Counted from the first letter of the stretch, positions 8,510 through 17,506 are shown. The stretch: 64,000 bases of DNA from Paenibacillus graminis (GCF_000758705.1 NZ_CP009287.1:4216001-4280000), one strand, 5' to 3'. Notes: generated by a model from the letters alone, not told the origin. Program-made: numbers and translations.

Positions 8510-10656
8510 ATGCGGTAATCCACTCCTTTATAAGAATCCGGCACATAATCTGCCAGTTTGCCAACGCTGCCCGCAACTGAAGCAGACACTGCGCTTGGCT
8601 GGGGCAGAGGCTCCGTCCGCAGACTCAACAGCTGATAGCCTATCGATTCCACAGCTGCTTCAATCTCATCCTTGCGTTCTTCCAGCAGCTCCAGTACCCA
8701 GGGCGTATCATTATGCAGCTTCAGACTGACGATCCTGTCGACCACCTGCACATCTACCAGCGTCTGTCCCAGCTGCTTCATATCCAGGTCAAACCACAGG
8801 CGGCAGTTCGCTGCATCAAGCTCGCCTTTGCGGCCCCGTCTCGACTGGATATGGACGGAAGCCGTTTCCTGGCCGTCCGGCCCCCGCAGCGGCAGGAACA
8901 TCGTTACTTGCGCGAACGGAGCCGTACGGTCGGTATTCAGGAGCAGCTGCTGCCCTGTAAGCTGCTGCACCAGCTGGCCCGCGGCTTCCTTGACCGCGGG
9001 CGGCACCTCGCTGCTGCCCAGCACCTGCAGCAGCACGCCCTTCAGCGTATCGGCGGCTGCATCCCCGCCGTCAGCCGCACTGGCCAGCGCAGCCTGCGGC
9101 AGCGCCGCCCCAGGGGCATGCCCCGCTCCCGCCGCGCCGGCGGGCGGGGCCACGGCGAGCTGCTGCTGCGCACCGCCGCGAACAGCGTGCTGCTCGTGCT
9201 CCGCACCGAGCAGCTTCAGCACCCGCCCCACCCACGACTCCGTGTCGCGGGTGGCGGCGGTGCCCGTCGGCTGCGCCCCGGCCGCAGCCGCAGACGGGCC
9301 GTCCCCGCGCTGCCCGGCAGGCGCGGGGGCCGGCTCTTGCCCCGCTGCCGCTGGCGGGGCTGTGGTGCCCTGCTGCGGCTGTGCGGCCGCAGGGGCAGGG
9401 GTTTGCCCCGCAGCGTCAGCGGGCGGGGCTGCGGCGAGCTGCGGCAGCGTGCCGCGCAGCTCGGTGAGCACGCCCTGCAGCTTCGCGAGCAGGGCGGGAC
9501 CCTTGCCGGCAGCAGAAGCTTCTGCTGCCGGCACTGCACTTCGTTCCGGCTGCGGAACGGAACGCGGTTCCAGGCCTTCTGCCGGTTCCGCAGAAGGCAT
9601 ACCACCGTTCGCTGCAGCAGCTAATCCTGCAGCGGACGGCTGGGCATTGCCCGCCTTCGGAGCCGCCGCTGCTTCCGCAGCATCTCCATCCACAGGCGGC
9701 TGGGCCGGAGCTATTCCCGTCCGGTTAGCTGAAGCGGTAACCGGCGGCTCTGCATCGGCAGTTGGATTGCCGGCCGGAGCTGAAGCAGCGCTCCCGGCAG
9801 GCGGCTCCGTTTTTAGAGCGCCTGCCGGTGTCTTTCCCGGAATTTGAGCCGCCTCATCAGCAGACCCGGACTCAGCTGGAGCTACTGGTGCACGTAACGC
9901 ATCCATACCCTCTGCTTGACTAGCTGACGGAGGAACTGGTGACGCAGGCATTCCGCCTACAGACACCGCTTCGGCAGGAGCAGCCGTTCCAGCAGTAATC
10001 GATGATACAGGCTGGTTAAAACCGCTCGGCGCAGGACTTCCGCCTGCCGTATCGTTCTCCTGCTGTGCCCACAGGCCAATCGCCGTTTCAAGCTGAGCCA
10101 CAAGCTGATGCAGCTTGGGTCCAAACACCGCTTGCTGCAGCCCTCTCACACTTTCTGCTGTGACCGGAAGTCCGCGTTTTACCGAAATTACTGCCGCCTC
10201 CAGCCATTCCGATACCGGAACATTCGGCGGTTTGGCCTGCATTACAGCCTCCAGATTGGCTGCAGTTTCCTTGGTCAGCGCAATGCCGCCAGAGACCATA
10301 GCCTGTATAATTTCCTTGCCTGCCTTGGAATCCGTAAGCCCCAGCGATTCCAGCGCTTCCCCCATACTTTGTGGAGATGCCAATATCGCCTCACCCGGCG
10401 AAGCAGGCTTTAAAACAGGCAGCCCTCCGTCTCCCGGGGGAGCAACTTGCAGATTCAGTGTTTGTCCAGGCTGCAGCGGAGTCTCCAGCTCCGCACGGAC
10501 AGGTGTGCCCTGAATCTGAACGACCGCTTCTCTGCCGGATTCCGACACACTGAGCACCACACCCCGGACTACCTGGCCTTCTTTGAGCTCTACCGACTTG
10601 GGCTCGCCCGTTTTATTGTCTCCGAGCAATCCGCGAATCAGAGATCCGATGTTCAT
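8506..10656 (-). CDS. ylqG: FliK-like / YlqG-type protein with Ala-Pro-rich centre
   Basis: A 716-residue protein with three parts. The N-terminal region (about 1-190) has a beta-rich start (EGQVVRGVVLSVSESGREAVVQI). The middle is very long and disordered, rich in Ala, Pro and Gly (about 190-540). The C-terminal region (about 545-716) resembles flagellar hook-length control proteins (LPLRGPDGQETASVHIQSR, LDAANCRLWFDLDMKQLGQTLVDVQVV). The middle has very high GC content, which creates long spurious reading frames on the other strand. It sits in the ylqG position of the Bacillales cluster and overlaps ylqH. A flagellar or secretion ruler role is inferred. Confidence 0.75.
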   Translation of the reverse strand: MNIGSLIRGLLGDNKTGEPKSVELKEGQVVRGVVLSVSESGREAVVQIQGTPVRAELETPLQPGQTLNLQVAPPGDGGLPVLKPASPGEAILASPQSMGEALESLGLTDSKAGKEIIQAMVSGGIALTKETAANLEAVMQAKPPNVPVSEWLEAAVISVKRGLPVTAESVRGLQQAVFGPKLHQLVAQLETAIGLWAQQENDTAGGSPAPSGFNQPVSSITAGTAAPAEAVSVGGMPASPVPPSASQAEGMDALRAPVAPAESGSADEAAQIPGKTPAGALKTEPPAGSAASAPAGNPTADAEPPVTASANRTGIAPAQPPVDGDAAEAAAAPKAGNAQPSAAGLAAAANGGMPSAEPAEGLEPRSVPQPERSAVPAAEASAAGKGPALLAKLQGVLTELRGTLPQLAAAPPADAAGQTPAPAAAQPQQGTTAPPAAAGQEPAPAPAGQRGDGPSAAAAGAQPTGTAATRDTESWVGRVLKLLGAEHEQHAVRGGAQQQLAVAPPAGAAGAGHAPGAALPQAALASAADGGDAAADTLKGVLLQVLGSSEVPPAVKEAAGQLVQQLTGQQLLLNTDRTAPFAQVTMFLPLRGPDGQETASVHIQSRRGRKGELDAANCRLWFDLDMKQLGQTLVDVQVVDRIVSLKLHNDTPWVLELLEERKDEIEAAVESIGYQLLSLRTEPLPQPSAVSASVAGSVGKLADYVPDSYKGVDYRI

Positions 10657-10848
10657 GCCGTTCCCCCTCCCTACGATGCATCTTTCTATTTTATATCGGC
10701 AATTTCAAGGGATTCTTAAGAACCTCCCTTACTAGCGCTCCAGCACACCCAAGCTTTTAATTGAACTCATATAGAACAACTTCCAATAGGCCAAAGTCCG
10801 GTCTTTTACATTCACATCGCTTTATTCGGCTCCGCCAATCCGCCCAAC

Positions 10849-11475
10849 CTAAAACAAAACCGGTTCATCCGAGAGTATTTTCCCCAGGAAGCTGCGGCGG
10901 TGCATGGGAGTTGGCCCCAGCGCCAGGAGCTGCTCCCTGTGCAGTTTAGTTGCATAACCTTTATGTATTTTAATTCCGTAGTCCGGGTATAATTCCTCCC
11001 AGAGGCCTTCACACAGACGGTCGCGTGTAACTTTGGCCACGATAGAAGCAGCGGCAATGGACTGGCTGTTGGCATCCCCTTTAATAATCGCCTGCTGCGG
11101 CAGCGGAAGATCTACCTTTTCTGCATCAATCAGCATATAGTCAGGATGGCATTCCAAGCCTTCTACCGCTTTTTTCATCGCCAGTCTGGAGGCCTGCTTG
11201 ATGTTGATCTCATCAATTACGGCCGAGTCAACATGACCCACACTCACAGCCAGCGCCTGGTCCATAATCAGCTCGAACAGCATCTCCCGCTTCTTCGCGG
11301 TCAGCTTCTTGGAATCATCCACACCCTCTATGATCAGACCCTCCGGCAAAATAACCGCAGCGGCCACCACGTCGCCGAACAGACAGCCTCTTCCTACTTC
11401 GTCAACACCGGCAATACGGCGGTAATCCTGTTCCCAGCATCCTTTTTCATAGATTAACATATCCATTGAACTCAC
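10849..11475 (-). CDS. rnhB: Ribonuclease HII
   Basis: It removes RNA from RNA-DNA hybrids and single ribonucleotides from DNA. The catalytic motif GVDEVGRG puts Asp25 and Glu26 at the start, and the remaining acidic residues lie in VGHVDSAVIDEIN and YMLIDAEKVDLP. SIVAKVTRDRLC and the C-terminal HKGYATKLHREQL motif are also diagnostic. At 208 residues the size is typical. The start could be the GTG at 11475 or the ATG three codons later. It lies in the rbgA-rnhB order normal for Bacillales. Confidence 0.95.
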   Translation of the reverse strand: MSSMDMLIYEKGCWEQDYRRIAGVDEVGRGCLFGDVVAAAVILPEGLIIEGVDDSKKLTAKKREMLFELIMDQALAVSVGHVDSAVIDEINIKQASRLAMKKAVEGLECHPDYMLIDAEKVDLPLPQQAIIKGDANSQSIAAASIVAKVTRDRLCEGLWEELYPDYGIKIHKGYATKLHREQLLALGPTPMHRRSFLGKILSDEPVLF

Positions 11476-11610
11476 CGTTCATCCACCACCAATTCTAATC
11501 TCCCAGTTCCCTGTACCAGCCAGCTTATCATAAGAACACTCCGCGGTCATCCCACTTTATGCTCAAAATCCCCCTTCCAAATTCAGGCACCCCCTTCAGC
11601 CAGCACAACA

Positions 11611-11642
11611 AAAAACCACCCCAGATGCCCGGATGGTTTTTC
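11611..11642 (-). terminator. Terminator after rbgA
   Basis: On the minus strand AAAACCATCC pairs with GGGTGGTTTT around an 8-base loop and runs into TTTTTTG. It lies 21 bases after the rbgA stop. Confidence 0.75.
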
Positions 11643-11662
11643 CACTCCATATCAATCTCTGA

Positions 11663-12523
11663 TTAAGGTGTCTCCAGCGTAAAACGTCCCAGTTTGCCTG
11701 CCCGCAGGTCATGCAGCAGGATCCGCGAAGCCTTTTCCAGATCCACCCGTCCGCCGCTGATCAGGCAACCGCGTTTACGCCCTACAGCTTCCATAACCGC
11801 TACAATTTCATCCGGATTTTTCAAATCTTCAGGAAGCTTCTCGATTCCAAACCGTTCCTGGAAACTTGCGCCATAATCCTTAACCAAGTACTTCACCGCA
11901 AAAAAAGCGATATCCTCAATGTTCAGGATTTCCTCTTTGATTGCACCGGTTACCGCCAGACGGTAGCCGACTTCCTGGTCCTCGAATTTGGGCCACAGAA
12001 TCCCGGGAGTATCGAGAAGCTCCAGATTTCCGCCGGTCTTAATCCATTGCTGTCCTTTGGTCACACCCGGACGGTCACCGGTTGCAGCGATATTTTTGCC
12101 CGCCATGCGGTTGATGAGCGTAGATTTGCCCACATTGGGAATTCCAACGATCAGCGCCCGGCTGGGCCGCGGGTTCATCCCTTTAGCAATCTGCCGGTCG
12201 ATTTTGTCCTTAAGCAGCAGCTTCACCTGTTCGGGAATGTCTTTGATGCCTGTGCCTGTAGCCGCATCCACCGGATGGGCAACATGGCCTTCCGCTTTGA
12301 AAAAGGCCAGCCATTTCCGTGTAGCCTCAGGGTCTGCCAAGTCCGCCTTATTCAGAATAATCAGCCTTGGCTTGTCCCGCAAAATATCGTCAATCATCGG
12401 ATTGCGGCTGGAAAGCGGCAGACGGGAATCGAGCAGTTCTATACACACATCAATCAGCTTCAGCTTATCCTCGATTTGCCGCCTAGCCTTCGTCATATGA
12501 CCAGGAAACCATTGAATGGCCAT
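11663..12523 (-). CDS. rbgA: Ribosome biogenesis GTPase A
   Basis: This circularly permuted GTPase acts in late assembly of the 50S subunit. The G motifs occur in permuted order: NKADLAD (G4) comes before [12 protein letters not shown] (G1), and DTPGILWP (G3) follows. The conserved N terminus is [14 protein letters not shown] chose the ATG at 12523: a GTG nine bases upstream overlaps AGGAGGTG and so cannot use it. It follows lepB by 29 bases on the same strand. B. subtilis RbgA (YlqF) is essential and works with proteins of this neighbourhood. Confidence 0.96.
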   Translation of the reverse strand: MAIQWFPGHMTKARRQIEDKLKLIDVCIELLDSRLPLSSRNPMIDDILRDKPRLIILNKADLADPEATRKWLAFFKAEGHVAHPVDAATGTGIKDIPEQVKLLLKDKIDRQIAKGMNPRPSRALIVGIPNVGKSTLINRMAGKNIAATGDRPGVTKGQQWIKTGGNLELLDTPGILWPKFEDQEVGYRLAVTGAIKEEILNIEDIAFFAVKYLVKDYGASFQERFGIEKLPEDLKNPDEIVAVMEAVGRKRGCLISGGRVDLEKASRILLHDLRAGKLGRFTLETP

Positions 12524-12552
12524 TGCCGTCACCTCCTTTGACTTCCGTCAAC

Positions 12553-13173
12553 TTAATGGTTAATCACTGAAATATCCTTTACCGGCCAAAAGATCAGGTC
12601 CGCACGGCCGACAATATCACCCAGCGGCACATAACCGATCATGCGGCTGTCGGTACTGTCCGAACGGTTGTCTCCCATTACAAAGACATGCCCTTCCGGA
12701 ACGGTTCCATCCGTAAATTCTTCATTGGGGAAATTCTTGTTGTTATACAGTGCGTTGTTATTGTGCGCCTCGTCAATCGCGCCTTGAATATAACTTTCAT
12801 TCACCGGCTTGCCGTTCACAGTAACGACATCGCCTTCAACCTTCACCGTATCCCCGGCTACACCGATTACACGCTTAATGAAATCTCTTCCTTCAGAAGG
12901 CACATGGAACACAATGACCTCACCCCGCTGAGGCGAACGGATGTCGTATAAGATTTCATTGACGATCACACGCTCACCGGTATGAAAATTCGGCTGCATG
13001 GAAGGCCCATCCACAATAAACGGCTTGAACAAAAGCCAACGAATCAGAATCACCAGAACCAAAGCAATGGCAATGGCCTTCACCCATTCCAATACTTCAT
13101 TTTTGGGCTTGCGGGGATTCTTGCCGTCAGGCTCAACAACCTCACCTTGTCCCTGCTGCAAATCCTGCTGCAT
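12553..13173 (-). CDS. lepB: Type I signal peptidase
   Basis: A 206-residue membrane-bound signal peptidase of the SipS/LepB type. The single N-terminal membrane anchor (AIAIALVLVILIRWLLF, about residues 34-50) is followed by the catalytic Ser58 in DGPSMQP and the catalytic Lys100 in RDFIKRVIG. The C-terminal box GDNRSDSTDSR is present. It lies between rplS and rbgA, an arrangement common in Paenibacillus and related genera. Confidence 0.95.
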   Translation of the reverse strand: MQQDLQQGQGEVVEPDGKNPRKPKNEVLEWVKAIAIALVLVILIRWLLFKPFIVDGPSMQPNFHTGERVIVNEILYDIRSPQRGEVIVFHVPSEGRDFIKRVIGVAGDTVKVEGDVVTVNGKPVNESYIQGAIDEAHNNNALYNNKNFPNEEFTDGTVPEGHVFVMGDNRSDSTDSRMIGYVPLGDIVGRADLIFWPVKDISVINH

Positions 13174-13326
13174 AGTTCACCGTCCTCTCTATATGCTACC
13201 CTCACTATACAACAAAAAAACTCCTGCCAAAAACTCCTCCACGATTACTCCGTCAGGAGGCCTTTTCGGAGAAGCTGATCCTAAGGCATATATTATAATG
13301 AATCTTAGCTCTCTTCAAGAATAAAC

Positions 13327-13357
13327 GAAAGGGGCTTGAAATCAAGCCCCTTTCACT
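13327..13357 (-). terminator. Terminator after rplS
   Basis: Perfect 13-bp arms GAAAGGGGCTTGA and TCAAGCCCCTTTC flank a two-base loop. It lies 14 bases beyond the rplS stop; on the minus strand it is followed by GTTTATTC. The palindrome could act in both directions. Confidence 0.75.
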
Positions 13358-13367
13358 TGCCGCAATA

Positions 13368-13712
13368 CTAGCGACGGATTTCTTTGATTCTTGCAGCTTT
13401 ACCGCGCAGGTCACGAAGGTAATAGAGCTTCGCACGACGCACTTTACCACGGCGAGCCACTTCAATTTTCTCGATCTTAGGCGAGTTGATTGGGAAAGTT
13501 CTTTCCACACCAACACCGTAAGAGATTTTACGAACCGTAAAAGTCTCACTGATTCCACCGCCGCGGCGCTTGATTACAACGCCTTCGAACAACTGGATCC
13601 GTTCACGAGTTCCTTCAATAACTTTTACATGCACTTTCAAAGTGTCACCCGGGCGAAAACTCGGGATATCTTTGCGAAGCTGCTCTTGCGTAATTGCTTG
13701 TAGGATATTCAT
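13368..13712 (-). CDS. rplS: 50S ribosomal protein L19
   Basis: A 114-residue L19 protein at the 30S-50S interface. The N terminus [17 protein letters not shown], the central [16 protein letters not shown] and the C-terminal [15 protein letters not shown] segments are typical. The AGGAAG site is close to the ATG. It is preceded by its own promoter and a structured leader, and followed by a strong terminator, so it is transcribed alone. Confidence 0.98.
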   Translation of the reverse strand: MNILQAITQEQLRKDIPSFRPGDTLKVHVKVIEGTRERIQLFEGVVIKRRGGGISETFTVRKISYGVGVERTFPINSPKIEKIEVARRGKVRRAKLYYLRDLRGKAARIKEIRR

Positions 13713-13727
13713 TTAGGACTTCCTCCT

Positions 13728-13800
13728 TCCGTACAGGTGTTCATGCCTCTTCCGGAGAGATCATCGCTCTCCCTCATTATCCGCAGAGGACCACCGTATT
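13728..13800 (-). promoter_or_regulatory. Structured leader of rplS (L19-leader-like)
   Basis: On the minus strand the 5' untranslated region can fold into a nested structure: AGGTG-type ends with CACCT, then CCTCT with AGAGG, then an inner hairpin GGAGAG-CGATGAT-CTCTCC. Autoregulatory L19 leaders are known in Firmicutes. The match here is by position and fold, not by a covariance search. Confidence 0.5.
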
Positions 13801-13816
13801 CCACACAACAGAAATA

Positions 13817-13845
13817 ATATTACCATAAACGCCCTGTAAAGACAA
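13817..13845 (-). promoter_or_regulatory. rplS promoter
   Basis: On the minus strand TTGTCT (13840-13845) and TAATAT (13817-13822) are separated by 17 bases and lie just upstream of the rplS leader. Confidence 0.65.
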
Positions 13846-13860
13846 CCTATTTTTTTAGAT

Positions 13861-14160
13861 TCACAGGGGCAGCATATCGCGTTTTTTGGCCTTCGCTTTG
13901 CAGTCTTTGCATAAGCCTACTACCGTTCCATTATCCTGGGCATAGAAGATCAGCTTGCCGTTTTTCTTCTTGCACGATGAGCAAGGCTGTTCGACCGCAC
14001 TCTGCTTAGCCTTCCGGTGCCGGTCCATAGAAATCACATTACTGGCAGTGGTGCGCTTCGGTTCTGCGGGCTGCCCTTTCCGGCTCCGGTAACCAAAATA
14101 TACAATCACACCAACTAACAAGACCACTGCAATCGTCGCCGCATACTGCATCTGCATCAT
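13861..14160 (-). CDS. Membrane-anchored protein with CxxC pairs
   Basis: A 99-residue protein with one N-terminal transmembrane helix (about residues 5-24, AATIAVVLLVGVIVYFGY). A basic linker follows, then a C-terminal domain carrying two cysteine pairs (CSSC and CKDC) about 30 residues apart. The pairs suggest a small zinc ribbon on the cytosolic side. The start ATG follows GGGGAG. No family name is recognised. Confidence 0.65.
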   Translation of the reverse strand: MMQMQYAATIAVVLLVGVIVYFGYRSRKGQPAEPKRTTASNVISMDRHRKAKQSAVEQPCSSCKKKNGKLIFYAQDNGTVVGLCKDCKAKAKKRDMLPL

Positions 14161-14183
14161 CCGCTCCCCTGACTGGTATCAGT

Positions 14184-14306
14184 CTAATAGTAAACAGACT
14201 TTCCTTCATTCAAAGTATATATTAGCCGCTGCTCCTGCTGTGCCGCAAACCATAACTTCTTCTTCAAAACATCGGTTTCACCGTTTATTCTAGCATACCT
14301 CTTCAT
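14184..14306 (-). CDS. Possible 40-residue small protein
   Basis: A short reading frame whose second half looks protein-like (KKKLWFAAQQEQRLIYTL). No ribosome binding site is evident before the ATG at 14306. The longer open frame upstream overlaps the promoter and start of the lipoprotein gene on the other strand, so it is not favoured. Uncertain. Confidence 0.22.
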   Translation of the reverse strand: MKRYARINGETDVLKKKLWFAAQQEQRLIYTLNEGKSVYY

Positions 14307-14370
14307 TGAAATGTAGCTGATTGCACCATCCTGGACTTTAGTCCAGTACAGCAACCCGCCTCCAGCCTGT

Positions 14371-14398
14371 TTGTCAATTTTTTTCCATAATATATAGT
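14371..14398 (+). promoter_or_regulatory. Promoter of the DUF4097-type lipoprotein gene
   Basis: TTGTCA (14371-14376) and TATAGT (14393-14398) are separated by 16 bases, 46 bases before the TTG start codon. Confidence 0.6.
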
Positions 14399-14444
14399 AT
14401 GGATAATACATAAGACTAATCAAACTCTTAGGAGGATCTGAACA

Positions 14445-15392
14445 TTGAGCAAAAATCATAATATAGCAAAGCTTGCGGCCGTCGCCGTACTCTCTATTGC
14501 AATGCTGTCCGGGTGCCGTGAACTGCCGGGGAAGGAAGCTGCAGACAATCAGCTTGAACAGCGCTTAACCGGAAATACTCAGCAGGAAACTGCAGAGACT
14601 TTCAAACAAGGATTAAGTGAGATTACTTCTAACGTAGAGCAGGCTGTTCAGAATACTGCGGCGAAGGTGTCTGAAGAAATAAACTCTGACAGTATGAGCA
14701 AAGAGCTCGTAATTTCCCGCAAAGCTGATTCTTCCTCGGCAATCATTCTGGAGAACAGCGTCGGAGAAGTGAAAGTCACCTCTGGCGGCAGTGATTCCAT
14801 CACAGTAAAAGCAACGGTCATCACACACCTCGGCCTCAATAAAGAGACTGAACGCAAAATCCTCGACAACGCAGAGGTTACGGTCCAAGCGGACGGCGAT
14901 GAGCTTAAGGTGTCCACCCATGCCAAGAATGAACCTAAAAAAGATCTATGGGCCTGGGCACAGAAAAAGTACGGGGTCTCCAATTTTACGATCGATTATG
15001 AGATAGTGGTACCCGCTACTATTGGTGAATATAATATCAGCAACAATGTTGGAGCGATTCAGCTTCATGGCCTGCAAGGCACCTTCCATATTGCCAGCGA
15101 TGTTGGCACCATTGTTATGGACAATACCCGGTTCAGCGGAGAATCAACAGTGGAATCGAATACGGGAAGCATCAAACTGGACATCCGCGGCATGAAAACC
15201 GGCAGCACCCTTAAAGCACGCAGCGATATTGGCAAAGTTACGGCCGAACTTCAGGACAGCCTTAAGTGCACCGTATCCGCAAAAACCGAGCTCGGCCATA
15301 TCACCGGAACTGAATCCGGCAATACAGATATTAATGGCGGCGGGCCTCTGGTGTCATTGTCCACACAAATCGGTTCGATTACAGTACGGTAG
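14445..15392 (+). CDS. Lipoprotein with DUF4097-like beta-helix domain
   Basis: A 315-residue exported lipoprotein. It starts with TTG nine bases after AGGAGG. The signal peptide AAVAVLSIAMLSGC ends in a lipobox with Cys24. After a helical linker (about 25-95), the C-terminal region shows repeated beta-strand modules of the DUF4097 adhesin-like type (VGEVKVTSGGSDSITVKA, NVGAIQLHGLQGTFHIASD, VGTIVMDN, GSIKLDIRGM). Such domains form right-handed beta structures on the cell surface, often beside envelope-stress genes. No partner gene is adjacent. Function unknown. Confidence 0.75.
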   Translation: MSKNHNIAKLAAVAVLSIAMLSGCRELPGKEAADNQLEQRLTGNTQQETAETFKQGLSEITSNVEQAVQNTAAKVSEEINSDSMSKELVISRKADSSSAIILENSVGEVKVTSGGSDSITVKATVITHLGLNKETERKILDNAEVTVQADGDELKVSTHAKNEPKKDLWAWAQKKYGVSNFTIDYEIVVPATIGEYNISNNVGAIQLHGLQGTFHIASDVGTIVMDNTRFSGESTVESNTGSIKLDIRGMKTGSTLKARSDIGKVTAELQDSLKCTVSAKTELGHITGTESGNTDINGGGPLVSLSTQIGSITVR

Positions 15393-15428
15393 GAACCGGA
15401 ATCTGAAAGATGCACCCGCTTATTGCAA

Positions 15429-15477
15429 ACGCACAAAAGCAGCCAGTCTCGGGTTGAGATTGGCTGCTTTTGTGCGT
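15429..15477. terminator. Bidirectional terminator
   Basis: A perfect 17-bp inverted repeat (ACGCACAAAAGCAGCCA and its complement) surrounds a 15-base loop. Its internal A/T run gives a U-tract in both directions. It separates the plus-strand lipoprotein gene from the convergent Sm-like gene. Confidence 0.85.
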
Positions 15478-15483
15478 CTGAAT

Positions 15484-15735
15484 TTAGATCAGCGCGATGG
15501 CGAGCAGTGTGAACAAGCTTAATGTCAGGATCTCGCTTCCGTACCCGTAAAATCCGCCGTAATAATTTCCGTAAGGATTAAATGCTGAAGTCTTCATTTT
15601 TCCGTTGCCCTTTGTTTTCAAATACACGTTGTTTCTGTCCACATCCACAATGATTCCTTCATGCCGTTTACCGTCGTTAGTTAAGATCCGGACTTTTTTA
15701 TTCATACAATGCAGACAATTATAATAGGCTTCCAC
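15484..15735 (-). CDS. Small Sm-like protein with hydrophobic C-terminal tail
   Basis: An 83-residue protein. I chose the GTG at 15735 because GGGAGG lies nine bases upstream; the open frame extends further but without a ribosome binding site. The central part resembles an Sm-like barrel (KKVRILTNDGKRHEGIIVDV then DRNNVYLKT). A Gly/Tyr-rich stretch and a hydrophobic tail ending SLFTLLAIALI follow. The same architecture and tail occur in the protein at 30012-30371, so the two are paralogues. Related proteins are common in spore formers; their role is unknown. Confidence 0.65.
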   Translation of the reverse strand: MEAYYNCLHCMNKKVRILTNDGKRHEGIIVDVDRNNVYLKTKGNGKMKTSAFNPYGNYYGGFYGYGSEILTLSLFTLLAIALI

Positions 15736-15964
15736 CTGAGAACCCCTCCCCCATTCGTGATGGTGTATGGTATGCGGAGGGGGATAAGCCGGACACGGCG
15801 GTTGCCGTACCACAGATAGCAATAAATAAAATAGCTGTGAAACAAAGAACTTGTGAACATTGTGTATCAATTTAGATCAAAAAGGGTTATTATTAATATA
15901 ATATTCATAATTAGAACGCTTACGTACTATAGACAATTTCAATTCCGTAAAGGAGGCAGCTCTC

Positions 15965-16162
15965 ATGAGTGCAGCTGGTAAAAGATTTATCAATGAAGGA
16001 ATTCTCCGTATCGCCTGGTTTATTATTTTCGCATCACTTACCTATACTGTGCGCAACTACACATGGGTAGTGGTATTATTCTCGGCTGTGGCCCTTTATG
16101 CGCTTGGCTCAGGTATTGTAATGCTGGCCCGTGATCACCGCGAACAACGGGGCAGGGCTTAA
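15965..16162 (+). CDS. Small membrane protein, two helices
   Basis: A 65-residue protein with two transmembrane segments (IAWFIIFASLTYTV and VVVLFSAVALYALGSGIVML) and a basic C terminus. An AAAGGAGG site precedes the ATG and a terminator follows the stop. It stands alone between the Sm-like gene and tRNA-Pro. No family recognised. Confidence 0.65.
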   Translation: MSAAGKRFINEGILRIAWFIIFASLTYTVRNYTWVVVLFSAVALYALGSGIVMLARDHREQRGRA

Positions 16163-16186
16163 CAACCTCAACTCCTGTACTCTCAT

Positions 16187-16229
16187 AACACTTCCTCTGA
16201 ACCTTTGGTTCTGAGGGAGTGTTTTTTAT
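16187..16229 (+). terminator. Terminator after small membrane protein gene
   Basis: AACACTTCCTCTGAACC pairs with GGTTCTGAGGGAGTGTT (mismatched at two positions) and runs into TTTTTT. Confidence 0.8.
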
Positions 16230-16257
16230 TGTAATCACGGGCAGCTGTACGCCCACA

Positions 16258-16310
16258 ACAAAAAGAACCCCTTCGCTTCCGGACACTTGCCGGGCCGAAC
16301 GTGGTTCTCT
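16258..16310 (-). terminator. Terminator after tRNA-Pro
   Basis: On the minus strand AGAACC and GGTTCT close a long GC-rich hairpin followed by TTTTTG, about 20 bases after the tRNA 3' end. Confidence 0.6.
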
Positions 16311-16329
16311 TTGACTTGATTACGTATAA

Positions 16330-16403
16330 TCGGAGTAACAGGATTTGAACCTGCGACCTCACCCACCCCAAGGGTGCGCGCTACCAGGCTGCGCTATACC
16401 CCG
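16330..16403 (-). tRNA. tRNA-Pro (anticodon GGG)
   Basis: A complete cloverleaf reads on the minus strand. The acceptor stem is CGGGGTA with TACTCCG, the anticodon stem is CACCC/GGGTG around the loop TTGGGGT (anticodon GGG, codons CCC/CCU), and the T arm contains GGTTCAAATCC. The discriminator is A and the CCA end is not encoded. Confidence 0.95.
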
Positions 16404-16618
16404 ACACTTATGTACGACTGCTCATTTTTCAATATACGCCCTGTACTCAGAAATAGAACCGCCGCACAGGTGATGTTTTTACCTTCATTTAATATATACC
16501 GCAGATTAGTATTAGATTCAAGTAAAAATTATGCGAAGCAGATCGTTCGAAACAGAATAGCAAGAAAAATCAAACCTGCGATGAATAGGTACAGTATATT
16601 TATGCCAGAGAAAAGGAG

Positions 16619-17506
16619 GTGCCCAGGCTGTATTACGAAGTAATTCACAAAAGTATTGATTTTATTGAGCAGCATTTGGATGAGGAATTAAACTTGGACC
16701 GAATCGCGAGAGAAGCTGGCTTCTCTAAATTCCACTTCCACCGGATCTTTCAGAAATATGTGGGGAAAAGTCCGGCGGAATATATCCGCACCCGGAAGTT
16801 AAGCTCTGCCGCCCGTCTTCTGCTCTATTCCGAGGAACGGATTTTGGATATAGCAGTACATTACGGCTTTGAAAGCCAGGAGGCTTTTACAAGAGCGTTT
16901 AAAAGGCTTTATGCCCTCCCCCCTGCTGAGTATAGGGCACAAATGAAACTATTCATTCAAGAAAGAGAGGAATTCACTATGTCCGAAATTAAAGGTTGGC
17001 TCATCACCGGAACAGCCCCCGGCAATTACAAAGCATCGTTAGATATGCAAATTTATCACGGAGGCAGAAACTCCGTATCTTTGGAGCGAACAGCCGCTGA
17101 TTCGCCGGACGGGGCTGAATTCGGCACCTTAATGCAGCAGTTTGACGCTAAAAATTATTTGGGAAAACGGATGCGGTTTGCAGGTTTTATACGTACTTGC
17201 GAGGTCAGCGGCTGGTGCGGTTTATGGATGCGCATTGATGATAAGCTGCAAAATTTGCTCGGCTTTGACAATATGCAATACAGAAACATTAAAGGAACAA
17301 ATGACTGGAATTATTACGCTTGTGTCCTGGATATCCCGGAGGAGGCGGCTTGCATCAATATCGGCATTCTCCTTACGGGAAGCGGTAAAGTGTGGCTTGA
17401 TGATTGTACCTTTGAAGAGGTAGGGACGGACATTGCGGTTACCGACATCCGCACACGGACAGAAAACTTCCCACTGGAGCCCCAGAATCTCAAGTTTGAA
17501 GCTTAA
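16619..17506 (+). CDS. AraC-family transcriptional regulator
   Basis: A regulator of about 295 residues with its DNA-binding domain at the N terminus. Two helix-turn-helix motifs (LNLDRIAREAGFSKFHFHRIFQK and ILDIAVHYGFESQEAFTRAFKR) end with the AraC signature PPAEYR. The C-terminal half (about residues 120-295) is beta-rich and resembles carbohydrate-binding or GyrI-like sensor regions. The GTG at 16619 lies inside GGAGG, so the true start may be the CTG at 16628, eight bases from that site. The ligand and targets are unknown. Confidence 0.88.
   Translation: MPRLYYEVIHKSIDFIEQHLDEELNLDRIAREAGFSKFHFHRIFQKYVGKSPAEYIRTRKLSSAARLLLYSEERILDIAVHYGFESQEAFTRAFKRLYALPPAEYRAQMKLFIQEREEFTMSEIKGWLITGTAPGNYKASLDMQIYHGGRNSVSLERTAADSPDGAEFGTLMQQFDAKNYLGKRMRFAGFIRTCEVSGWCGLWMRIDDKLQNLLGFDNMQYRNIKGTNDWNYYACVLDIPEEAACINIGILLTGSGKVWLDDCTFEEVGTDIAVTDIRTRTENFPLEPQNLKFEA

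Noticed and set aside
8672..9847. Long plus-strand open frames opposite the ylqG gene
   Set aside because: They arise from the very GC-rich Ala/Pro coding region. The minus strand encodes the recognisable FliK-like protein.
14307..14459. Upstream extension of the minus-strand frame ending at 14184
   Set aside because: It overlaps the promoter and start codon of the lipoprotein gene, and no ribosome binding site is present.
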